A stretch of DNA of 64,000 nt, from the NCBI RefSeq assembly GCF_003063355.1, contig NZ_NESH01000001.1, positions 744,001 through 808,000 of the forward strand, in the 5' to 3' direction. Positions 14,723 to 23,621 of the stretch are shown piece by piece. The notes under the pieces are model-generated. The model had not been told where the DNA came from and searched no databases. It saw nothing but the letters and a program-made list of their open reading frames with translations. Each line of letters begins with the position of its first letter. Within the stretch, counting starts at the first letter, position 1. This DNA comes from Limnohabitans sp. Bal53. GTDB lineage: Bacteria; Pseudomonadota; Gammaproteobacteria; Burkholderiales; Burkholderiaceae_C. A program made the translations under genes and the position numbers.

Positions 14723-16971
14723 CCACGTTTCATCTTCAGACCCCACCGATTCAAGACCTGAACACCATGAACGACTTTGCTCACATGCGCCCCTTGAACC
14801 GTGCCCGCTGGCCCCACAGCGCTTTGGCCATGGCCTGTTTGGCAGCCATGGGCTGGCTCGCGCCCGCAGCGCATGCCCAAAACGCGGACAAGCCCGTCGC
14901 CAACTCGGTGGCCAATCCGATCGCCAACCCGCCCGCCCTCAAGGCATCGCGCCGGGAGCCGGTGACACTCAATTTTGTGAACGCCGAAATCGAAGCCGTG
15001 GCGCGCACCTTGGCCACCTTGTCGGGCGCCAATGTCGTGGTGGACCCGCGCGTCAAAGGCACCATGTCACTGTCGAGCAACGTGCCCGTGCCCCCGGCCC
15101 AAGCCCTGCGCTTGTTTGCTGCGCAGTTGCGCACCCAGGGTTTTGCGCTGGTGGAGTCGGCCGGGCTCTACACCGTGGTGCCCGAGGCCGAGGCCAAACT
15201 CCAGACCAGCACCGTGTCGGCCGGGGCCGTGCCCACCGGCACCGGGCAAATCGTCACACAAATCTTCAAGCTCAACCACGAAACCGCCAACAACCTGGTG
15301 CCGGTGCTGCGCCCCCTGATCAGCCCCAACAACACCATCAACGTCAACCCCGGCACCAACGCCTTGGTCATCACCGACTACAGCGACAACCTGCAGCGCC
15401 TGGGCCGCATCATCGCGGCGCTCGACGTGTCCAACGCCACAGGCGTCGAGGTGCTGCGCTTGCGCCACGCCATCGCAGGCGACCTGGCCCCCATGGTGCA
15501 ACGCCTGATCGAATCGGGCGCGGCCGCTGCCCCGGCGGCCCAAGGCCAATCGGACAACGGGTTCAAGACCACGGTCATCCCCGAGGTGCGCACCAACTCG
15601 CTCATCGTGCGGGCGGCCAACCCGGCACGGCTGGCCCTGGTGCGCAGCTTGGTGGACCAGCTCGACCAGCCCAGTGCCACCGGCGCAGGCGCAGCCAGCG
15701 GCAACATCCATGTGGTCTACCTGAAAAACGCCGACGCCACCCAACTGGCCACCACTTTGCGCGCCGCCATCGCAGGCGAGGCGCGCAGCGGTGCAGTCGC
15801 CAGCACTTCGCCCAGCAACCCGGCTGCAAGGGGCGCTGCGGCTGGCAGCCTCAGCGCCTCGGCTCAGCCGTCCACTGGCGGCCAGATCCAGGCCGACCCG
15901 GCCACCAACGCCCTCATCATCACCGCGCCCGAGCCGCAATACCGCCAACTGCGCAACGTAATCGACATGCTCGACCAGCGCCGCGCTCAGGTGTTTGTGG
16001 AAAGCCTGATCGCCGAAGTCAACGCCGACAAGGCCGCCGAGTTTGGCGTGCAGTGGATGAGCGGCACCGGCAACAGCGGCAGCGCCGTGGGCTTGCTGGG
16101 CACCAACTTCCGGGTGGGTGGTGCCAACGTGTTCGACCTGGCCGCTGGCGTGGCAGCAGGCACCCCCGTACTCGCACCCGGCTTCAACCTGGCGCTGGGC
16201 CAACGGCGCAACGGCGTGCTGGCCTTGGGTGCGCTGGCGCGCTTTTTACAAGCCGATGGCGACTCCAACGTGCTGTCCACGCCCAACTTGCTCACGCTGG
16301 ACAACGAAGAGGCCAAGATAGTGATCGGGCAGAACGTGCCCTTTGTCACGGGCCAGTACACGGCCAACAACAGCAACAGCGGTGCGGTCAACCCTTTCCA
16401 GACGATTGAGCGCAAGGACGTGGGCCTGACGCTGCGCGTTAAACCCCAGATCAGCGAAAACGGCACCGTCAAGATGCAAATCTTCCAGGAAGTCAGCAGC
16501 ATCGACACACGCAGCTCGTCTTCGGCGGGGCTGATCACCAACAAGCGCTCGATCGAATCGACCGTGTTGGTGGACGATGGCGCCATCGTGGTGCTGGGGG
16601 GCTTGCTGCAAGACGACACCACCAACAGCCAGGAAAAAGTGCCGGGCCTGGGCGACATCCCCTTGTTTGGCAACCTGTTCAAGTCCGAGGCCCGCAGCCG
16701 CAAAAAGACCAACCTGATGGTGTTCTTGCGCCCGGTGGTGGTGCGCGACGGCGCGGCGGCCGAAGCCCTGTCAATGGGCCGCTACGAGCAAATGCGTTTG
16801 CAGCAGCAAGGCTTTCAGCCGCTGCCCACCGGGCAGCTGCCTGTGGCGGGCTCGGCGGTGCTGCCGCCCGTGGACACGTCGCCCACTGTGACACCTGTGG
16901 CGCCTTCTGCCGATGCGTCCCCCTCTGCTGCTCCACCCGTGACGCCCGCAACGCCCACCCGCCAGCCCTGA
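14719..16971 (+). CDS. gspD: type II secretion system secretin GspD
   Basis: This is the outer-membrane secretin channel, 750 residues as called from ATG at 14719 (ATGA overlap with gspN). ATG at 14767 would give a more usual signal peptide, ending AAHAQ. The N0 domain (VTLNFVNAEIEAVARTL) is followed by N1, N2 and N3 repeats separated by low-complexity loops, then the secretin core (VFVESLIAEV ... VPFVTG ... LTLRVKPQI). A Pro/Ser/Thr-rich tail of about 70 residues may be the S-domain region. No pilotin gene is adjacent. Confidence 0.93.
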   Translation: MTTFHLQTPPIQDLNTMNDFAHMRPLNRARWPHSALAMACLAAMGWLAPAAHAQNADKPVANSVANPIANPPALKASRREPVTLNFVNAEIEAVARTLATLSGANVVVDPRVKGTMSLSSNVPVPPAQALRLFAAQLRTQGFALVESAGLYTVVPEAEAKLQTSTVSAGAVPTGTGQIVTQIFKLNHETANNLVPVLRPLISPNNTINVNPGTNALVITDYSDNLQRLGRIIAALDVSNATGVEVLRLRHAIAGDLAPMVQRLIESGAAAAPAAQGQSDNGFKTTVIPEVRTNSLIVRAANPARLALVRSLVDQLDQPSATGAGAASGNIHVVYLKNADATQLATTLRAAIAGEARSGAVASTSPSNPAARGAAAGSLSASAQPSTGGQIQADPATNALIITAPEPQYRQLRNVIDMLDQRRAQVFVESLIAEVNADKAAEFGVQWMSGTGNSGSAVGLLGTNFRVGGANVFDLAAGVAAGTPVLAPGFNLALGQRRNGVLALGALARFLQADGDSNVLSTPNLLTLDNEEAKIVIGQNVPFVTGQYTANNSNSGAVNPFQTIERKDVGLTLRVKPQISENGTVKMQIFQEVSSIDTRSSSSAGLITNKRSIESTVLVDDGAIVVLGGLLQDDTTNSQEKVPGLGDIPLFGNLFKSEARSRKKTNLMVFLRPVVVRDGAAAEALSMGRYEQMRLQQQGFQPLPTGQLPVAGSAVLPPVDTSPTVTPVAPSADASPSAAPPVTPATPTRQP

Positions 16972-16978
16972 GCCCGTC

Positions 16979-18397
16979 ATGCGCCACCCCCTGCCCTACG
17001 CCTTTGCCCGCACCAGCCGTTTGCTGCTGGAAGACGATGGCCAGCGCCTGTGCCTGCTTTGGTGCAACGAGAGCGAGCGCCAAGCGATGTCCGAGGTCAT
17101 GCGCAAATACGCCGCCCCCGGCCAGCACCAAGGCCTGCAGATGCAGCACTGCAGCCCCGCCGAGCTGGCCCAGCGCATCCACGAAGCCTATTCGGGTGGC
17201 CAGGCGCATGGCGCATCCACCGCTGCAGCGGTTGTGAGCGAGGTCGAGTCCGAAGCCGACCTCTCGCGCATGATGCAGGAGTTGCCCGCCGTGGAAGACC
17301 TGCTCGAAGCCAGCGACGACGCGCCCATCATCCGCATGCTCAACGCCTTGCTCACCCAGGCCACACGCGACGGCGCCAGCGACATCCACATCGAGCCCTA
17401 TGAGCGCCACTCGAGTGTGCGTTTTCGCATAGACGGCACCCTGCGTGAGGTTGTACAACCGAACCGGGCGCTGCATGCCGCACTGATTTCGCGCCTGAAA
17501 ATCATGGCCGAACTCGACATTGCCGAAAAACGACTCCCCCAAGACGGCCGCATCAGCCTGCGATTGGGCGCACGCGCCGTCGATGTGCGCGTGTCCACCC
17601 TGCCCAGTGCGCACGGCGAACGCGCCGTGCTGCGCTTGCTCGACAAAAGCGAAGCACGCCTGACCCTGGAAGCCGTGGGCATGCAAGGCCAAGTGCTCCA
17701 GCAGGTGGACCAGTTGATCCAGCAACCGCACGGCATCTTGCTGGTGACCGGCCCCACGGGTTCGGGCAAAACCACCAGCCTGTACGCAGCGCTGCAGCGC
17801 CTGGACGCCACGCGCAACAACATCATGACGGTGGAAGACCCCATCGAATACGAGTTGCCCGGCGTGGGTCAAACCCAGGTGAATGCCAAGATCGACCTGA
17901 CGTTTGCCAAGGCGCTGCGCGCCATCTTGCGGCAAGACCCGGATGTGATCATGATCGGCGAGATCCGCGACTTTGAGACCGCACAAATTGCCATTCAGGC
18001 CTCACTCACCGGCCACTTGGTGCTGGCCACGCTGCACACCAACGATGCGGCCAGTGCCGTCAACCGCCTGATCGACATGGGCGTGGAGCCGTTTTTGCTC
18101 AGCTCCTCCCTATTGGGTGTGCTGGCCCAGCGCCTGGTGCGCAAGCGCTGCACCGCATGCCATGGCGCGGGCTGTGAGGCCTGTGGTCAAACCGGTTACT
18201 CGGGGCGCACCGGCATTTTTGAGCTGTTGGTGGCCACCGACGAGATCCGTGCCCAGATCCACCACCGCGCGGCCGAAGCCGACCTGCGCGCCACGGCCCT
18301 GGCCCAAGGCATGGTGCTGATGCGTGACGACGGTCAGCGCTTGGTGGATGCAGGCATCACCAGCGCCGAAGAGCTGCTGCGCGTCACACGGGACTGA
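16979..18397 (+). CDS. gspE: type II secretion ATPase GspE
   Basis: This is the cytoplasmic hexameric ATPase that drives pseudopilus assembly, 472 residues. Walker A is GPTGSGKTT at 258-266, with the Asp box TVEDPIEYE, Walker B VIMIGEIRD and the His box TGHLVLATLHTND. The zinc-binding tetracysteine is compact: CTACHGAGCEACG near residue 385, with a shorter middle loop than in enterobacterial GspE. The N1 domain is also short. It starts seven bases after gspD and ends six bases before gspF. Confidence 0.94.
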   Translation: MRHPLPYAFARTSRLLLEDDGQRLCLLWCNESERQAMSEVMRKYAAPGQHQGLQMQHCSPAELAQRIHEAYSGGQAHGASTAAAVVSEVESEADLSRMMQELPAVEDLLEASDDAPIIRMLNALLTQATRDGASDIHIEPYERHSSVRFRIDGTLREVVQPNRALHAALISRLKIMAELDIAEKRLPQDGRISLRLGARAVDVRVSTLPSAHGERAVLRLLDKSEARLTLEAVGMQGQVLQQVDQLIQQPHGILLVTGPTGSGKTTSLYAALQRLDATRNNIMTVEDPIEYELPGVGQTQVNAKIDLTFAKALRAILRQDPDVIMIGEIRDFETAQIAIQASLTGHLVLATLHTNDAASAVNRLIDMGVEPFLLSSSLLGVLAQRLVRKRCTACHGAGCEACGQTGYSGRTGIFELLVATDEIRAQIHHRAAEADLRATALAQGMVLMRDDGQRLVDAGITSAEELLRVTRD

Positions 18398-18403
18398 TGC
18401 TGC

Positions 18404-19642
18404 ATGCCTGCTTACCGATTCGAAGCCCTGCAAACCGATGGTGCCCTGCGCAAAGGCACGCTCGAAGCCGACAGCCTGAAAGCCGCACGCACGCAATTGC
18501 GTGGGCAACAACTGGTGCCGCTGTTGGTCGAAGCCATCGCCTCGGGCTCGGCCAGCGAAGCGACCCGTGACTTGCCCTGGTGGCAACGCCCCATCGGCGG
18601 CGGGCGTGCTTTCAGCACCAGCGAACGCGCCGTGTGGACACGCCAGCTGGCGGGCCTGGTGGGCAGCGGCCTGCCGGTCGAACGCGCCTTGGCCGCCCTG
18701 AGCGAAGAGGCCGATGACGACAAACAACGCCTCCTGCTGGCCGCCATCCGCGCCGACATCAACTCGGGCAGCACACTGGGCCGGGCGCTGGCGCAATTTC
18801 CACAAGAGTTTCCCGCCATCGACCGCGCGGTGATCGCAGCGGGCGAGCAAAGCGGCCACTTGTCGGATGTGCTCAACCAGCTTGCGAACGACCTGGAAGA
18901 CCAGCAGGTCTTGCGGGCCAAGTTGCTGTCGGCCTCGCTGTACCCGGCCATCGTGAGCCTGGTGGCGCTGGCGATTGTGATTTTTTTGGTCACCTCGGTG
19001 GTGCCGCAAGTGGCCGGGGTGTTTGCGGGCACCAAACGGCAGCTGCCGGGCCTCACGGTCGCCATGCTGGCCATCAGCGACTTTGTGCGCACCTGGGGCT
19101 GGTTCATGCTGCTCTCGATCGCGGGCGGCGTGATGGCTTTTCGGGTCGCCATGCGCCAAGCGGCGCTGCGTCTGCGTTTTGACGCGGCCTGGCTGCGCCT
19201 GCCCCTGATCGGTCGCCTGGCCCGGGGCTACAACAGCGCCCGCTTCGCCTCCACACTGGCCATGCTCACGGCCGCGGGTGTGCCCATCCTCAAAGCGCTG
19301 CAAGCGGCAGCCGACACCCTGTCCAACCAGGCCCTGCGGGCCGACGCTTTGGAGGCTCTGGTGCGCGTGCGCGAGGGCGCGCCCTTGGGCACGGCGCTGG
19401 CGCAAAACGCCCGCTTTCCGGGCCTGCTGTCCATGTTTGCGCGGCTGGGCGAACAAACCGGCCAACTGCCTGTCATGCTGCAGCGGGCCGCCACGCAACT
19501 GTCGGGCGAGGTGCAGCGCCGCGCCATGGCTTTGGCCACGGTGCTGGAGCCCCTGCTCATCGTGGCCATGGGCGGCATGGTGATGCTGATCGTGCTGGCC
19601 GTGCTGATGCCCATCATGCAACTGAACCAGTGGGTCCGATGA
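18404..19642 (+). CDS. gspF: type II secretion system inner-membrane protein GspF
   Basis: This is the polytopic platform protein, 412 residues. The two T2SSF domains are visible (about 75-195 and 275-400) with the repeated pattern RQLAGLVGSGLPVERAL and ASTLAMLTAAGVPILKAL. Three membrane helices lie near 175-195, 225-245 and 385-405. It is the last gene of the gsp operon; a 5'-nucleotidase gene follows at 42 bases. Confidence 0.94.
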   Translation: MPAYRFEALQTDGALRKGTLEADSLKAARTQLRGQQLVPLLVEAIASGSASEATRDLPWWQRPIGGGRAFSTSERAVWTRQLAGLVGSGLPVERALAALSEEADDDKQRLLLAAIRADINSGSTLGRALAQFPQEFPAIDRAVIAAGEQSGHLSDVLNQLANDLEDQQVLRAKLLSASLYPAIVSLVALAIVIFLVTSVVPQVAGVFAGTKRQLPGLTVAMLAISDFVRTWGWFMLLSIAGGVMAFRVAMRQAALRLRFDAAWLRLPLIGRLARGYNSARFASTLAMLTAAGVPILKALQAAADTLSNQALRADALEALVRVREGAPLGTALAQNARFPGLLSMFARLGEQTGQLPVMLQRAATQLSGEVQRRAMALATVLEPLLIVAMGGMVMLIVLAVLMPIMQLNQWVR

Positions 19643-19684
19643 ACCACCAACCCATGCCTCTCACCGTGTCCAAAGGAGCCCTCG

Positions 19685-20584
19685 ATGCCCGCATCCCTTG
19701 AAGGCCAGTTGGTCGTGGCCATCTCGTCTCGCGCCCTGTTCGACTTTGAAGAAGAAAACAAGGTGTTCGAACAAGGCGACGACCGCGCGTACATGAAGCT
19801 GCAGCTCGATCGCCTGGAGGCGCCCGCCAAACCCGGCGTGGCCTTTTCTTTGGTGCGCAAGCTGCTGGCATTCAACACCGCCGATGCGCAGCGCGTGGAG
19901 GTGGTGATCCTCTCGCGCAACGACCCGGTCTCGGGCATGCGGGTGTTCCGCTCGGCGCAGCATTACGGCCTGCCCATCCAGCGCGGCAGCTTCACACGCG
20001 GGCAGCCGCCGTGGCGCTACCTGCGTCCGCTCAATGCCAACCTGTTTTTGTCCACCCATTTGTCAGATGTGCGCGCCGCCCTTGACGCCGGTGTGCCCGC
20101 AGCGCAGGTCTACCCGCATTCGGCGCTGGCTTCCGAAGCGCACCCGCACGAGGTGCGCATCGCTTTTGACGGCGATGCCGTGCTGTTTTCGGACGAAGCC
20201 GAGCGGGTGTTCCAAGCCGAGGGACTGTCGGCCTTTCAAAAGCACGAAAGCGACAAGGCTGGCCAGCCCCTGCTGGCCGGACCATTCAAGCCTGTGCTGC
20301 AAGCGCTGCACCAACTGCAGCAAGCGGGCACGCCCGCCATGCGCATCCGCACCGCGCTGGTCACAGCCCGCAGCGCCCCGGCGCACGAACGCGCCATCCG
20401 CACCCTGATGGACTGGAACATCGAGGTGGACGAAGCGATGTTCTTGGGCGGTTTGCCCAAGGGCGAATTTCTGCGCGAGTTCGAGCCGGACTTTTTCTTT
20501 GACGACCAGACTGGGCACATCGAGTCGGCGGCGCGGCATGTACCCTCAGGGCATGTGGCCTCGGGTGTATCCAACCCGGATTGA
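19685..20584 (+). CDS. 5'-nucleotidase (cytosolic NT5C1-like family)
   Basis: This 299-residue protein matches the family of cytosolic 5'-nucleotidases named for mammalian cN-I, which dephosphorylate AMP/IMP-type nucleotides. Typical segments are LVVAISSRALFDFEEEN at the start, FLSTHLSDVRAALDAGVPAA, the HAD-like FDGDAVLFSDEAE near residue 160, and AMFLGGLPKG near the end. A good AGGAG site precedes ATG at 19685. It follows gspF on the same strand but is unrelated to secretion. Confidence 0.85.
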   Translation: MPASLEGQLVVAISSRALFDFEEENKVFEQGDDRAYMKLQLDRLEAPAKPGVAFSLVRKLLAFNTADAQRVEVVILSRNDPVSGMRVFRSAQHYGLPIQRGSFTRGQPPWRYLRPLNANLFLSTHLSDVRAALDAGVPAAQVYPHSALASEAHPHEVRIAFDGDAVLFSDEAERVFQAEGLSAFQKHESDKAGQPLLAGPFKPVLQALHQLQQAGTPAMRIRTALVTARSAPAHERAIRTLMDWNIEVDEAMFLGGLPKGEFLREFEPDFFFDDQTGHIESAARHVPSGHVASGVSNPD

Positions 20585-21211
20585 TCAGCGCTTTTTTTCT
20601 TGGTAAGGCGTCACCGCTTTGGCATCGATGCGGTAACTGGCCACGCCCATGTGCGAGTCTGTTTTGGTCACACTCAAGGGACCCGACACCCAGACCACAT
20701 CCATCAGTCGCAGGTTTTTGGCGGGTTTGTCCAGCAGCACATGCACGATCTGGTTGGCCGGGGGCGGGGGCGAATGCACACATGCGCCAAAGTAAGGCAC
20801 CAGCAAAAATTCCTTGATGCCTGTGGCCAGGTCTTCCAGCGGCACCACATAACCCGGCAGGCGCACGCTTTCACCCAAGATCAGCGGATTAATGGGCGCG
20901 TTGTCCCACATCTTGCGCATTTTTTTCAACGCTTCCTCGGCCTTCGGGTCGTTGTCCTGGAGTTTGTCCAGGTTCAGTGCCTTGAGGTCTTTGTAGGGGT
21001 CCCAGCCCGCCGGAATCAGCTGTTCCCACCCGATGGTGCGGGTGCGGCCAGGCAAGCTGGCACCGGGCGGTGGGGCTTCGGCCGACAAGGCGGGCTGGAC
21101 CTGCGGCACCGTCTCGCGCGCGGTCTCGCGCACGCTTTGCGCCTGCACCGCCGAGGCGCACAGCACCACCAGCAGCAGGCTCACTGGCCAAGACCTCGTG
21201 ACTTGTTTCAT
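20585..21211 (-). CDS. exported DUF3299 protein
   Basis: This is a predicted periplasmic protein of 208 residues with a cleavable signal peptide (LLLVVLCASAVQAQS). The DUF3299 core is seen in GWEQLIPAGWDP, GYVVPLE, LVPYFGACVHSPPPPANQIVHV and GVASYRIDA. Homologous proteins sit beside an FtsX-type permease and ATPase in the Zur-regulated PA4063-4066 locus of Pseudomonas. It follows that permease here at 70 bases. Its molecular role is not established. Confidence 0.82.
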   Translation of the reverse strand: MKQVTRSWPVSLLLVVLCASAVQAQSVRETARETVPQVQPALSAEAPPPGASLPGRTRTIGWEQLIPAGWDPYKDLKALNLDKLQDNDPKAEEALKKMRKMWDNAPINPLILGESVRLPGYVVPLEDLATGIKEFLLVPYFGACVHSPPPPANQIVHVLLDKPAKNLRLMDVVWVSGPLSVTKTDSHMGVASYRIDAKAVTPYQEKKR

Positions 21212-21281
21212 CCCTGAACTCCCATTCCTGTTGTCGTTTCAACTGATTTTGCAACAACAGATTGACCGCTGACCCTGCACC

Positions 21282-22583
21282 TCACACGCGCGGCGACAAG
21301 CCATCGGCCAAGGACAAGTGGTAAGCCCGCCAGGCGGGCCCCAGACTGGCCAGCAACCCGGCCAACAACACCGCGCCCGCCAGCGCCAACTGCGTGGGCA
21401 AAGGCGCTGCCAGTTGCAAGCGAATGCCCAGCGACTGCTGCAGCCAGGGCGTGGCCAGCGCCATGCCCGCGTGCGCCAGCAGCACACCCAACACGACCCC
21501 GGCGCAGGTGACCCACACCCCCTCCAAAGTGAGCAAGCCCAGCACATGGCGCGGCGCGGCCCCCACGGCGCGCAACACCGCCAGTTCGCGGCGGCGCTCG
21601 TTCAGGCCCGCCAACACCACGGCCACCAGCGAGACCACACTCACCAAAGCCACCAGGGCAGACACGGCCAACAAAGCGTTTTCGCCCACGCCCAGCACCG
21701 ACCACAGCTCGCCCAGCGCCACACCGGGCATCACGACCATCAGGGCTTCTGCTTCGTAAAAATTCACAAAACGCTGCACATTGAACACCGCCGCACGGCT
21801 TTTCAGGCCCACCAGGGCGGCCGTGACTTCTTCCGGCTCCAGATTGAATTTGCGCGCTTGGTCGGCCGGAATCTCCCCGCCGGGCATGGGCGTGCCCGCG
21901 ACCCAGTCCAAGTGGATGGCTTCGAGGGCCTTCAGGCTCACTTGCACCGAACGGTCCACCGGGGTGCCGGTGGGGGCCAGAATGCCGACCACCTTGAAGG
22001 GCTTGTCGGCGTGTTCATCCGCCTCTTCGCCTGCTTCCTCGTGATCATGACCGTGGTCGTGCATGCCGTGTCCCAGCGTGATGCTTTGGTCCAAGCCATA
22101 GCCCAACTTGCGCGCCACCTCGGCCCCGATCACGGCCTCGTACAAACCATCGAGCGTGTCCGCAAACGGCGCGCCTTGCTGCAAGACCAGCGGCTGTTTG
22201 TCACCATAGGCAAAGTGCTGAAAAAACGCGGGCGTGGTGCCCAGCACCGGAAAGCCGCGGTGCGAGTCCCCCAAACTCAAGGGCACCACCCAAGACACCG
22301 AGCGGTGCTGCGCCAATTTGTGCACGCTGTCCATGGACATGCTTTGCGGCACGCTGCCGATGTGGAACACCGAAAAAAGCATCAGCTGAACGGGGCTGCT
22401 GCGCGCGCCCACAATCAAATCGACACCACTGACCGATTGCGAAAAACTGTGGCGGATGTCGTGGCGCAAACGCTCCAGCGTCCACAACAAGGCGGTGGCC
22501 AGCGCCAGCGACACCACCACCCACACCAGCGTGCTGCGCCGGTTCCAGGCGCTGCTGCGCGCCATGTGCCAAAGGCTGTTCAT
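21282..22583 (-). CDS. FtsX-like ABC transporter permease (Zrg/PA4065-like)
   Basis: This is a MacB/FtsX-type permease of 433 residues from ATG at 22583. A membrane helix near 17-37, a large periplasmic domain, and three C-terminal helices (about 270-425) give the FtsX layout. The periplasmic domain has a His/Asp/Glu-rich loop near residue 170 (HGMHDHGHDHEEAGEEADEH) that looks metal-binding. The start overlaps the ATPase stop (ATGA). With the DUF3299 neighbour, a role linked to zinc or another metal is inferred. Confidence 0.85.
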   Translation of the reverse strand: MNSLWHMARSSAWNRRSTLVWVVVSLALATALLWTLERLRHDIRHSFSQSVSGVDLIVGARSSPVQLMLFSVFHIGSVPQSMSMDSVHKLAQHRSVSWVVPLSLGDSHRGFPVLGTTPAFFQHFAYGDKQPLVLQQGAPFADTLDGLYEAVIGAEVARKLGYGLDQSITLGHGMHDHGHDHEEAGEEADEHADKPFKVVGILAPTGTPVDRSVQVSLKALEAIHLDWVAGTPMPGGEIPADQARKFNLEPEEVTAALVGLKSRAAVFNVQRFVNFYEAEALMVVMPGVALGELWSVLGVGENALLAVSALVALVSVVSLVAVVLAGLNERRRELAVLRAVGAAPRHVLGLLTLEGVWVTCAGVVLGVLLAHAGMALATPWLQQSLGIRLQLAAPLPTQLALAGAVLLAGLLASLGPAWRAYHLSLADGLSPRV

Positions 22584-23269
22584 GCGCTCACCCCCGCTTG
22601 CTGCAAGGCGGGCAAAGACCATTGCACATCAAATCGCACCGCCTGTTGTTCGTCGTGGCTCACGCACACCAAGGTGCTGCCCGCATCGCGTGCGGCCTGC
22701 AGCAACAAGTCCATGAAACCCTGGCGCAAGGCCGCATCCAGGGCCGAGGTGGGCTCGTCGGCCAAGATCAATTCGGGCTGACCCATCAGGGCGCGGGCAG
22801 CGGCCACACGCTGCTGCTGACCCACCGACAAGGCGTCGGCGCGGCGACTCCAAAGCGCCGCGGGCAAACCCATGCGCTGCAACCAGGTTTGGGCTGTGGC
22901 CTCGGGGCCACCAGCGGCCTGACACCGTTCGCGCCTCAGTTTGGAAAAGCGGCAAGGCAGCGTCACGTTGTCCAACACACTCAGGTAGGGCAGCAAATTG
23001 AACTGCTGAAACACCACGCCCACATGGTCGGCCCGGAAAGTGTCGCGCTGGCCGGGCTTCAAAGTGGCCCAGTCTTGCCCGAGCAATGACACGCGCCCTT
23101 GGCGGGGTGACAAGACACCCGACAACAAACCCAGCAAAGTGCTCTTGCCACAGCCGCTGGGGCCATGCAAAAACACAGTCTGACCACGGTCCACCTGCAA
23201 GCGGCCCAGCACCAGCGTGTCAGGCCCGCCCCGGGTCCAGGCAAAGCGCAAAGGCTCGATGTCGATCAC
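22580..23269 (-). CDS. ABC transporter ATP-binding protein (MacB/LolD-like)
   Basis: This is the ATPase partner of the FtsX-type permease, 229 residues. Walker A is GPSGCGKST, the Q-loop FQQFNLLPYL, the signature LSVGQQQR (a variant of LSGGQ with Val in place of Gly), and Walker B LILADEPTSALD. The start is GTG at 23269, behind an AAGGGAA ribosome site; the frame upstream runs through the repeat array and is not coding. It is first gene of the ATPase-permease-DUF3299 operon. Confidence 0.88.
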   Translation of the reverse strand: MIDIEPLRFAWTRGGPDTLVLGRLQVDRGQTVFLHGPSGCGKSTLLGLLSGVLSPRQGRVSLLGQDWATLKPGQRDTFRADHVGVVFQQFNLLPYLSVLDNVTLPCRFSKLRRERCQAAGGPEATAQTWLQRMGLPAALWSRRADALSVGQQQRVAAARALMGQPELILADEPTSALDAALRQGFMDLLLQAARDAGSTLVCVSHDEQQAVRFDVQWSLPALQQAGVSA

Positions 23270-23353
23270 GAAAATTCCCTTTGGATGTATTGGCCAACTG
23301 CTTTGTCGAACGCATGAAGGCAAGCACCTGAAAACGCCAAGCGACGCAGCAGA

Positions 23354-23546
23354 CCATGGATCGCTTCGTCTCTCGCGATGACAAAAAAATCTCCCGTCAT
23401 TGCGAGCGAAGCGCGGCAATCCATGCCTTCTAAACCCATGGATCGCTTCGTCCCTCGCGATGACAAAAAAATCTCCCGTCATTGCGAGCGAAGCGCGGCA
23501 ATCCATGCCTTCTAAACCCGTGGATCGCTTCGTCCCTCGCGATGAC
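23354..23546. repeat. 82-bp tandem repeat with internal inverted repeats
   Basis: Two full units and about 29 bases of a third repeat with period 82 (starts at 23354, 23436, 23518). Each unit has two inverted-related blocks: CATGGATCGCTTCGTC...GATGAC and the mirror GTCATTGCGAGCGAAGCG...CCATG. Copies are almost identical. It resembles dispersed palindromic REP/BIME elements and sits upstream of the ABC ATPase operon. There is no gene in 23270-23621. Confidence 0.85.
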
Positions 23547-23621
23547 GAAAAACCCCCGTCACAGCCTAGTGGCCAACACAGATTTGTTAAATAAAGTGAT
23601 CAATATACCCGTCAAAACCAT

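Noticed and set aside
12776..14746. Long open frame (656 codons) on the minus strand across gspL-gspN
   Set aside because: Antisense to three recognised T2SS genes; composition is that of a third-position GC shadow.
18110..19621. 503-codon minus-strand frame opposite gspF
   Set aside because: His/Gln/Arg-rich translation with no domain, a typical antisense shadow.
23354..23546. CRISPR array
   Set aside because: Units are tandem with an 82-bp period and no variable spacers; there are no cas genes.
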